64,000 nucleotides of DNA from Enoplolaimus lenunculus (Eukaryota; Nematoda; Enoplea; Enoplida; Thoracostomopsidae): the NCBI GenBank assembly GCA_030248215.1, contig JASANG010003195.1, forward strand, positions 62,001-126,000, in the 5' to 3' direction. Positions 10,735-22,700 of this stretch are shown in pieces; positions within the stretch are counted from its first letter, which is position 1, and the number at the start of each line of letters is the position of its first letter. The translations under genes and the position numbers were made by a program. The notes below the pieces were generated by a model that was given only the letters and a program-made list of their open reading frames with translations, was not told the origin of the DNA and searched no databases.

Positions 10735-13700
10735 GTACGCTTTTTTACGCAATTGATGCTATACTTTTGACGGTGATCGGCGGCGTCCGAGTCCTTCACC
10801 GGTCGGCGTCGGTCAGCGGCGTCTGGCATCGTCCGCCATCGATCGGCGCCGTCCGAGTCCTTCACCGGTCGGCGTCGGTCAGCGCCGCCTGGCATCGTCC
10901 GCCATCGATCGGCGCCGTCCGAGTCCTTCACCGGTCGGCGTCGGTCAGCGGCGTCTGGCATCGTCCGCCATCGATCGGCGCCGTCCGAGTCCTTCACCGG
11001 TCGGCGTCGGTCAGCGGCGTCTGGCATCGTCCGCCATCGATCGGCGCCGTCCGAGTCCTTCACCGGTCGGCGTCGGTCAGCGGCGTCTGGCATCGTCCGC
11101 CATCGATCGGCGCCGTCCGAGTCCTTCACCGGTCGGCGTCGGTCAGCGCCGTCTGGCATCGTCTGCCATCGATCGGCGCCGTCCGAGTCCTTCACCGGTC
11201 GGCGTCGGTCAGCGCCGCCTGGCATCGTCCGCCATCGATCGGCGCCGTCCGAGTCCTTCACCGGTCGGCGTCGGTCAGCGCCGCCTGGCATCGTCCGCCA
11301 TCGATCGGCGCCGCCGTCCGCCATCGCAAACCAACGCATGGGTACTGCCACATGTGCAATTTGTAAGCAATTTTTACGCTGATGCGCCCGTCAGGTGCTG
11401 GACGGCGCCGCATGACAAGTATAACAGTCAGTGTTTGGGCAAAAATGGTTCGATTTTGAAAATTTACACGCATGCTTAGTGTTGGTTTCGTGACAAATAT
11501 GAATTATTAAAGTTAGCATAGCATTCATTACCTCAATTCTTGGTACTTGTGCGGTTCAAGGTGGCTTAGGTTTAGGCTTAGGTTTGGTCTCTGGTTTATA
11601 TTTTAGACATGATATAGTTTTTTAGTAAACATCTAAATCAATGTCTGTCTACAGGGCCGTACCCAGGTCAATATATACTACAGGTGGAAATACTCAGGAC
11701 AGGTATTCAGAGATTTAAAATGGCCTATAGACGAGGCTAAAATATTTCCAATGTCACCCATACGTTTTCGGGGCCAGAGGTCTTTTTGGCAAGAGGCCTC
11801 TTTGGCGTACATCCAACACAGGCCCGGTACTCTATGGCGGAACCCCTACTGGTTACCATACGACAGTGTACTTGTTTGGTTGGTACCTCGGACTTGTAGC
11901 CAGATGGGGCCCAAGGGAGCTCAGCCCCATTGACGCAATTTTGTCGCCAAACAAAATTTTCAACCTTGCTTGTAAGTCATCGAAAACCCTTGTAGGCTCT
12001 TCTTGCCACAGGTTTATTCCCACCATAACAAGCTGACCTGGCTAAGGGCACGTGGTACCTTCGAATTGCTATTATGATCTGTGTCGTATTAGCTTTTAAG
12101 GTAACAATTTCACAGAATTGTCTAAATTTGAATGCCCAGATTTTTACTCTAAATTCGTGTTTTAGTTTTCTGGTAAACTTTTCTGTGTATGCGTTTATTT
12201 TGTATGCTTTCAGTGTTTGCCGTGTTGCAGATAGCGAGTATATGCCTCCACCCACAGGCTTAGACTTAGGCAGATGCAGGCCCGTCGCCAGCTCACTTTG
12301 CTAGGGGGGCTAAAAAATTTTCATGTGGGGCATACGAGGGTTTTCGTTGATGTATAAGCAAGGTTGAAACTTTTCTAGGGGGGGCAAAAAATTTTCTCAG
12401 GGTTTAGGCTGAAATTTTGGGCCCGTATTCTCAAATGGGTGGGTAGCACTTATCACCAGTTGGCGATAGGTCCTGTACCTTTGGTACGAGCGCTTAGTGA
12501 GGGTCCAATTTCAGCACATCGTTCGCGTTTAATTTGCTCTACTTCTGTACCAATTTTGAGATTTGCAATTGCAGATGTTCGTCAGGTTGAAAACCTGTCG
12601 TTGCCGTGATGATAGGTGCTTATACGCATTTGAGAATACAGGCTTTAGATTTTTAGGTTCCGGAAAAAGTTTATTTAAAACCTAAGCCTAAGTCTAAGTC
12701 GGTGGGCGGCGTGTGCCCGAACCCGCTATCTCCAACGCAGTAAAACTAGTTTCGGAAAAGCGTTTACCTAAAGCCTAAAAACTCACTTGGTAATCTGGCT
12801 TATAGCATATTTTGACGCTGTTTCTCAGATAAAATAATAAATTCTGCTTTACAAACCTGACGTGTACGTTAATCATTGGCTGGGTTTCTGAAATCTTACT
12901 TAATGCATAAGCACTTTTAAGTCGTCAAGTTAAGTAAATACTTAACCCTTTCTCACATGAATATTTTCTATTTCTCCTGAGACCTACTCTAATGCTAGGA
13001 TTCGAACTCCAGTGACTGGAGTGGGAGGCGTATACCATCACCACTCAGCTATAGGAGCTTGACGTTCGATCCAGAGGGGGCTGTCACGTCTTGTGGTGAT
13101 TTAGTACTATGTATACGTGTTGCAATTGTTAAACACGGTGCGATATATACTATTTAACGTAAATACACTGCGCTGAGTTGCCTACAGGCAACACAATGTG
13201 AGAAGGGGTTAATATTTGGAACAAAAATATATATCAAATTTAAGATTGCGCAAACAAAAACACGCCAAAGTTTTGCTTTATATTTTGAAGGCACCTTGGG
13301 TCTACAACTTCGGTTAGTCCAAGGTTATTATGCCAAAAAGTGTTAGCTTGTGCCACTCCAATTGTTTTGGTCTGTGACTTAAGTATTTACTTAGCTTAAG
13401 TACGCATTTAGAACTGATACATTGGTTAAATGTTTATTAAGTGCTCAAGTATCAAGTTATACTTTAAGTAGGATTTCAGAAATATAGCCAATACCGTATT
13501 CTCAGCTGTGAAAAGCACCCAAAACCAGATTGAACCAATCAATTCTGGATATTTTTTTGACCAAAGAACCAAAAAAAGCAGGTTGTTTCGGCGTCGATTG
13601 GATATTTTGGCCCATGTAAAGATTAAAGGCGGAAAGTTTTTCTGTGGGACTACAATATATTAAGGTTATAGGCCTGCAGCCAGATCACCTTGTAGGTGGC

Positions 13701-16700
13701 TATAAATTTTTTAGAAGCGGCATTCAAGGGTTTTCAATGAGTTACAAGCAAGGTTGAACATTTTCTAGGGGAGCCAAAATTATTTCATGGGTATGGACCT
13801 CGCTGCCCCCTTGGCTACTTACCAGTAACGTTAAGCTTTAGAGTATTTTTTCACTTAGGTTTATGCTTTTGGTATAACCTCATTGGGCCATGTAAAGAAC
13901 AGGGCCGGATCGTTTTCCGCAGGGGCTATAATAGAGGCAGTTTAAGCTTTAGACTTATTTTTTTGCTTAGGCTTAGGCTTAGGCATATTCTCATCCATAC
14001 GCTTAGGCTTAGGCTTAGGTTAGGAATATGCTCATCCATACGCTTAGGCTTAGGCTTAGGATTAGGCTTAGGAATATGCTTATACTACTGTTTCGGCCCT
14101 GTTTTATACATGACCCACCTCATTTTTACGCTTTAGGTTTAGAAATATGCTTATACTACTCTTACAACCCTGTTATACGCCGTTATTTCGAACAAAAGAG
14201 AGTTGAAATAAGTTATCCACGTAATAATGCCTGCACTACTGTAAAACAATGCCGCTAAGTTATTTAATAACGCTAACCAAATACGCCCGCTGTAGACACC
14301 TTTGTGCTATTAGATTTCAGGACAATCAACTCTTTTGATCTTTGATAGCTTTCTTATCTTAAACTAGCTTATTTGTTGTCAATGTTGCCTAGTAAATAGT
14401 ACTTTGAAAAAATTATCACTGAAATTTGAACCTAATTTTACTTTTCTGGTTATACTTAGGCTTAAACCTGTACCTTATTGCAAATAACTGCCAAAGCTTA
14501 GGCTAAGAAACGACCCTTTAAAGTTTACTTGGCACGTGTGCTGTAGTGACCCGAATAAGAGGGGGTAATAAGAGTAGGGTCATCATTTTGGGTCCCTATC
14601 AATAGGAGTCCATATCCCGAATAAGAGTGCGTAAGCGGATAGTCCCTAAACACTAATTAGAATTCATAAATGTCAATTTCCCTAACTGTAGTGCATAAAT
14701 GATTCCAAGACCAAATAATTTGAGTAAGCGTTCTTACGTGTTGACAGTACATTCCTAAGTATAACCTTGCATTATCGCTCAAGCTATTGATACAAGGCAA
14801 TTAAACGTTTAATTCAACGGATATTTTGTGGTACCGGATATTTATAAGTAACGAAGGGTTGCGGAGCGTGGGTTAAAAATAAATAACAGTCCGTAACTGA
14901 ATAACAGGGGGATACCTTCCTGAGAGGCTAAATAAATATCAACCCCCCTCTTGTTCGGGTCACTACAGTACACAATGCGATTTACCGTTGTGTTCACGTT
15001 TTCCATACTGTGGCTCTACTTAATACAGAGTTAGAATCAAAGTTGAACTGAGTTTGCGGGAGTTGAGTTTAAGTCAGACTTATAATTCAAACAAATATCT
15101 CACGCTATTTTAAATGTTGTTTGCGTCAAGGGGGCGGGGCAAAATTTCACAGGTAATAAACTTATTTTTGACCCATGCTGTAGTGACACAAATAAGAGGG
15201 GGGTCCCCATTTTCAGTCCCAATTAATAGGAGTCCGTATCCCTAATAAGAGTCCGTAAGCGGGTAGAGTCCTTAAACCCTTGTTTAGAGTCCATAAATGT
15301 CTATTATCCCTATTTGTAGCGCATAACTGACTCCAGGGCCAAGAAACTTTAAAGCGTGCTTATACTATTGTGTATAAAACAGAGAAATAAACAGCGTAGA
15401 ACAGCAATTGACACTATAAAATTTTTGTCGAGATGCTGTTGGGGGGGGGGCACGGTCGGGGTGGCACCCCCGTGGATCAGCCACTGGGGGTGGGGGTGAC
15501 CATAACCCCTGCGGCAACGCCTTTGAACTCGAGCCTTAAATTATTACTATGATAAATTGTTTTGGCTAACAGTTTCTAAAAGAATATTCCTTGAGAGATA
15601 ATAAATACAGATACTTATACAAGTCTTTGGGCACATGTTAATCAGCGAGACCTGAATATAAGTATAAACAAATGCCTAAACCAAAGCCCCAGCCTTAAAC
15701 AAAAGCCTAAACGCCTAAGCGTAAGCTTTTCACACTCAAAGTCGTTCAGACCTTTTGTCTTCCAATCGGCGGACCCTTTAGATTTCACCCGTTGCATCCT
15801 ATGGCCTCACAGGAATTTTTAGCGTTCCTACACTGTTCCAAAATTTTCAGTTTGGTATAATCGTTGTTAATTGTAATAACAACTATGGATTAGCACAAGA
15901 TTTACGTTTTGATGTAATTCAAACGTTAAACAGTATTACGTTAATGCAATCACATCTACGCAGGGCCGGAGCGGCCACCCCCATACCCTCCATTTGATGA
16001 ACCACCCACTAAAGCGGCCCCCAGCTTAACCTCTTGAAACCAAAATCGCCGAAGTTTTAAAATGCATCTGGTTTTTCGCTCGCTTCGCTCTCGAGTTTGC
16101 TGGACAGTCCCCACTCCTGTCAGCTCCGACACTGCATCTTGGCATATTTTGCAGGAATAACGCGTAAAAATTTACCACTTCGACGCCTCCCAGTTCAATT
16201 TTAGGGTTTCAAACTGCATTTATAAGTCACAAAAAGCAATTTTTAGCTTTGCTGTAGAATGCTAAGCGCTAATCTAGGCAGGGTTTTTAGAGAAACTCGT
16301 TCCTACGCTAATTTCGTTTTTTTGAAACATTAATCTTAAGTGCTGCTTTGTGACACTTTGAGCTTATTCAAGTTAGCAACTACTTTTCAAATCTGCACTA
16401 TCGCCACCCAAACACGAGTCCGTCTGTCAAGAAACTTGTCCATATTTTGAAAAATATTACATTTTTACAATATTGAACCAGAATGTGAAGTTAATTTAAT
16501 GCAACTTTCACAATATCATACGTACACCAGGTAGCTGTTTTTTAGTTTTCAGTGTCTTGGATGCTGCAGCTGTTTGGATTCAGTATCCGAGACACTAAAG
16601 CTAAAACTGTTTTAGGGTTAAGTTGCTATAACAGCTTTTTGGCGTCTTGGATAATTGGTTCCCATCAGTTTTCACGCATCGAAAGCTAAGACATTCATGC

Positions 16701-19700
16701 TAAGCTTCACTTTTGCGCAGTATTCTCAAATGTGTACAGCATCTATTACCAGTTAGCGATAGGTTTTTAAACCGGCAAACTCCTGCAATACCTAACAAGC
16801 ACCAGAAGTCAAAAAAGAAAAATAAGCTGAATTTTAAACCTCACCATTCACTGGTTTGAAAACTACAAGACCTATCGCCAACAGATAATATGTGCTACAC
16901 ACATTTGAGAAATTTTTAAGAGTGAAATAATTTTAATTTTACTCTGTCTTTTAAATATTAGTAATAAAATTCAAATCTGAATTTAAACCGGCTGACCCAC
17001 AATTTCCTGAGGGTGGGCAGGTGAGCAAATGTCATGAAACGCAATTTTTACTGTATCCTATATATAGCATTGACAGCGAAAAATTGTAGCGTACGCTTTT
17101 CATTTTATTGCCAAAACATTTTGCGAGTGAAAAAATTGTAATGTGTTAAGGACCTTACCATTTTATCACAAAAAATTACTGACGGAGGGTGTACGTCTCC
17201 CCCTCTGGATCCACTAGTGTATTTGCATGTTAACGTGCTGGCAGTATATACGCGAGCTATAGACGTTGAACTGTAAAGAACGATCTATCCATGTCTAGTG
17301 TTTCACGACCAAACAAAATGTTACCCAATAGTCTAATAAAGGCAAGCGATATGTTTCGCAGTCCCAATTTTATTTCTGTGATTAGTTGTTTATATCAAAA
17401 GTGCATAAGCCATTTGATGTTATGTTTTTATGCAACTTTTACAATAACATGCGTATGCAAGGTGACTTTTTTGGGGGGGGTAAAATATGATGAACACTGA
17501 AACCAAAATAGCTTGAGTGCGCTGCACTTGGACACTTTAAAACTGGAAAAGCTTTAGTATTTCGGACACTGAAGCCAAAACAGCTTCAGTATGCCGGACA
17601 GTGAGGCCAAAAAAGCGTCAGTATCCTTGACACTGCACCATCAACATTCACCTTGTGTACGCATGATATTGTGGAAGTGGCATTTTACAAGTATCGGCCC
17701 ATGTAAACATCAGGGGCGGAACGTTTTTCGCTGAGACTAGAAAAGAGTTAATTTAAGGTTTAGACTAATTTTTTTGCCTGGCCTAGGCTTAGGTTTAGGA
17801 ATAAACTCATTCTTACGCTTAGGCTTAGGCTTAAGCTTAGGCTTTAGGCTTAGGAATATGTTCTTTCTTACGCTTAGGCTTAGGCTTTGGAATATGCTTA
17901 TAATCCTGTTCCGCCTGCTGTTCTTTACATTGGCCCAAGGATCTAAGTGTTACAACTGCCCACTATGGTTTGTTAAATTTCAAATCTTGACGGAAAAAAT
18001 TGTATCATTTCTTTCAGAGTGTTCTGACTATATTGGCATAAACGGTTGCATACTACAGAGTAAATTAATTAATATAATGTATGCAAATAAATTGTATAAA
18101 TTAAACAAGTAAGACCATGGTCAATGCGTCGTTCACAATAATTTTGTCAACGGTGTCACAAGATGTCTTATAGACCATGGTTATCGCGAGATGGTTTTGA
18201 AAATAATCTCTTGATAGACCTTGGTCCATAAGAGATTTTGTGGCACAGAAGATAAAATTATTGTCAACGGTGCATAATACATTCATTGCATTCATCTATT
18301 GACAACATATCCTTACACTTTCGCTTAAGCTTAAAATTTAGGTTCCGAGATTTAGGATGTCTCCAGGATTGTCTTGATTTAGGCTCAGGTTTAAAATTCG
18401 TTCGAAATTATGAACCTTTTCTGTTAGAAACTATCACCAGTTGGTTGCAGGTTTTATAGTGCAAGTCAACGAAAATCCTTGTATGAAGAGGTGAGCTGGC
18501 TAAGAGCCTAAATCACAATATAACCCTGCCTTACGATTTCGCCAATCAGCAATCACTCAAAGCATTGACTTTAACCAATGAGAATCAAGAATATCTGTGA
18601 ATCGATTTCAGAGACGGCACAGTTGATTACAACTCGAACGCGATCCAATCAGAAACACTTCGTTTAATCCGTGAAAATGAGACAGCGTCGAAATTGGGAG
18701 CGGACGCGGTTGACACCACGGATGGTCCATCGCGATTTGAAGGAACGTTGCATTCAACGCACGCCAAAGAACAGTCGAGCAGTTTTAATCGGTTGGCCGC
18801 AGCGTTGGAAAAAGATCAAGGTACTTTAACGGATCTGCTCCGCGCATCGCCGCGCAACGCCGCGCGTCACAAATAAACGTAAATTTTAGACGTGCCGCGC
18901 GGCGACGTCCGCGTGATTTATAAATATAAATCTGCTATTCTGAGCAAATAGCAGCTTGGCCTGCGCCAAATAGCTATTGTAAGATGTATCAAAACAACAG
19001 TGATGTAAAACTAACGCTGATTGGTTAACGGTGTTGCGTCTGTCCAAATAATCAAATCTGATTGGTCTACAAGTTTAATAGCAGTTTAGCTTAGGCGAAA
19101 CTGCTGTTAAGCAGGTTGGCCTAGGTCAATATTTTTCAAAATCCAACTAAATTGTTTGCAAGTTTAAATATATTTAAATTACATAATTTGAGTGTTTTGT
19201 TTATTAAATTTTTAGGCTCCACGAACGATATCGTATCTGACTCTTTGTCGAATCAGTGGAAATCTTCTAGCACAATTGCTGGTCCAAAATGTGCATTTTG
19301 CAAAAAAACAATTACGTAAGTCAATCTTACAAACTGCGCTGTATTGTTTTTTGAGAAATTAAATGCCTTCCGGCCTTAGCGGCCACCATCCAATCTACCC
19401 TTAATCTTTAGGTATTTGTTTGAGTTATTCTAAAATGAAAATATAAGTCGCCAACTTAAGTCAATACTTAAATTTGTAAGTACGGAAAATTGTGACTTTG
19501 TTACGAGTTAGGATGATTAGGCACACATAAACAAGGATGTCTACGGTATCGCTTGACACCCCTCGAAAGAATATGGAAATATCATTGACACCCTCCCCCC
19601 AAAAAGTCACTAAATCATAAAACATCCTGTGTTGGAATTTAAAAAATTTAATGCAAACAAATGCGCTGACGATTTGTTCGCTTCACTCGCGAGGTTTTGT

Positions 19701-22700
19701 TAACCTAAAATTTGGTTTCGGACCTGATTCGACGGCCTTTCGTGTCTGGTTTTGCTGCTGAAACAATGCTTGAAACTCTAACAAAAAAATCTCTGCCAAA
19801 TCTCTGAGTGAGATAGATACAAAGCAGGGTACAACAGGAACTCTGCTTCCAGCTCCGGCTCCGGTAGAATGTTTCACAACTTTTGCATAATTTTGCAAAA
19901 TTTATCTGTTTAGCGCGTTTCGTTTTACGTTTGTCGTAATTTTCAGAAAAGAATTTGTAAAATTTCACAAAAAATTAGGCGTAAAACACCAAACAACTTA
20001 ACAACATATTGCAAATATTTTGTAAAATTAACTAATTAACCATCATTTTTACTACCTAATTTCGCCTCACCTACCGGTTCCCCTCCGGCTCCGGCTATTT
20101 TTTGTTGAACTCCGGCTCCCGTGTTTTGTACCTCCGGTTACACCCTGGTAGAAAGTAACATTTTTGACACTAAATTTGAAAGACCATTCGACAATGTCAT
20201 CGGTAGACTGTTAGCCCGGCGCTATTTTACAAATTCATATACTGCTCCATGCGGCAATCAACGTGCGTTGTGGTCCGGTACCGACCGACACCAGACGATG
20301 ATGGACGTTGACGGACTTCGCCGGTCGTCATCAAAAGTATAGCGCCATCCTAAGCGTCCTATTCAGAGTTTATTCAGGCACATGATGGACTTGTATGGAA
20401 ATTGTGCCAGTTTTGGCCAATAGAGAGTACCTACTGTGTATATAAATCTTTAGCTTTCCGTATCAAAAAGCTATTTTGAAATTATCATAAAATTAAAGAA
20501 TAATTAATTTTGTTTTATTTTCAGAAGTGTTCATTGTTCCGCTGATGGAAAACAGTATCATCCGGGCTGTTTCAAATGTTTCACGTGTGGTTCAAATTTA
20601 CAAAACCGAGGTATGTTTTAAACGGTTTAAAATGGGTCACTGAAGTCGAGTATTTACCTCAGGGGGCCTTTGCTGACCAAAGAAAAAACTTCGATTTACA
20701 AATGAACATTCCTACTGATGGTAGGGCCAGTAGCCAGAGAATCGCCAGAAGAATCAGCCACTGTCCTGGACGAATTATGCCCCTTCCTAAACATTTTCAA
20801 CCTTCCTCATAAGTCATAGCAAACCCTTATATGTATACCACACTGAAAACTTTTAGCTTTTCCCTAGCAAGGTGAGCTGGCTACGGGTCTGCCCATGAAA
20901 CTATGGATTTTACGTAAAATTGCAGCCAAACTGAAAAACGACACTCCTATGATAGCAACCTTGGTCAATGTTACTTCTAGGGCCGTAACAGTAGATTAAG
21001 CGTATTCCTAAGCCTAAGCGTTGCAAAAGCGTGTTCCTAAACCTAAGCCTAAGCCTAAGCAAAATATGCAGTCTAGAATGTAAGCCTACTCGTTTACAGA
21101 CCCACCAGAAATGCGGACGCCGTTAAAGTAACATGTGCCGCAACATTAATTAATACACAAAACGCAATATTTGAACATTACACAACAAATTGCAAAATTG
21201 CTAAACGACCCCTTAAAAGTTTGCAATATCGCAACTTGCAGCTGCAGTCACTGCAAACACTGAGTGCAATAAACACTTAACCGTACAGCGATGGAACCTT
21301 TAGAAAAAATATGTGTATATTAAAACTTGATCTAAGCTTTTACTAATTTTTTAGTTGGACTAAATTTTAGTCTAGAAACTGCTTCTAAATTGTGACAATA
21401 TTAAGGCGTACGTGGATGCATACGACCGTTTACGTCTGCCAAAATTGTCATCGTTTTAGACTATTTTTTTGCATTTTTGATGAACGCCGGACGTATAACA
21501 CAATAGCATGAAATTAAGACAGGAATGTGTCAATTTTGTAAGACAATTTGTGTTATTTTATTCTCAAAATATTATTAATGAGATTTCTTTGATAACATTG
21601 AAATTGGGGTGTCAGAGAGGAACCGCCCCCTCATCTGTATTAATTACGGTAACTTTGGCACTGGCTTGATACGGAACAATCGTTAATGATTTGGTAATTT
21701 TATCTCAAGAACCAATATTTCAGTCGTTTTTTCGTGCTATCGGCCCACGCCGCTCTAATTAGAGCAGAACGCCAAGGACCTTGAAATAGGCTTTTCCTGA
21801 CTACACAAACCGAGTCAAAATTCGACTCCGCCAGTCCGCGTTTGTTTTTGCCAATAACTGTGGACCATGTTGCCTTTAGGACTTAGGGCCGTCCTGGTTT
21901 TTGATGGCAATGCAAAAAAGTAGGTTTAAATTTTAGACCATATTTTTTACTTAGGCTTATTGTACACATTTTCAACGTTTAGGCTCAGGTTTAGGTTTAG
22001 ACTTTTTTCAACGTCTAGACTTAGGTTTTAGATTTTAGACCGCATTTTTTGCTTAGGCTTTCAGCGTTTAGGCTTAGGTTTAGGTTTAGACTCTTTTTTC
22101 AACGCTTTAGGCTTAGACATAGGAATATGCTTAACCTACTACAGTTACGGTCCTAAAGGTAACATTGGCCATAACTTTTACATACATTTTGTTGCAATTT
22201 TTATATTCTTGTAAAATAATAAAGCTTACTCGCAACTGGAATTGCTAATATTACAAAACAATAACATAAGTGAAATATATATTTTTGAAACCCCGATCAT
22301 AAATGCCGGAAACGATACAAGGTATGGCAGTTTCAAACAATTACCGGTAGACACTCGTACACTTTCGTTCCACGCTTAGGCTTAGATTTATGCAAAGATT
22401 TAGGCTTTAGATAAGCTATTTCCTAACCCAAAGTATGGACCAAAACCTAAAGTGAAAATATTGCAAGTGCAATAGTTGAGTATGATTCGGATTCGCGTGC
22501 GGATCCAGAGAAGGCCGCGCCAATCCGAAACAAATTTTATGATACAGTGGTACTAATTCGTTTGCTTAGGCTTATTCTTAGGTATATATGCTAATACAAC
22601 TGTTCCGGCCCTGTTCTATACATTGGCGAAATTTTCGAATAATTAGCAACCGATGTTAAACTGTTTATCAAGGCCATTTTACTTTACTGACAAAACATCC

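Noticed and set aside
10671-11366. 226-codon ORFs on both strands
   Set aside because: They are the 66-bp minisatellite read in multiples of three, with no signal or domain outside it.
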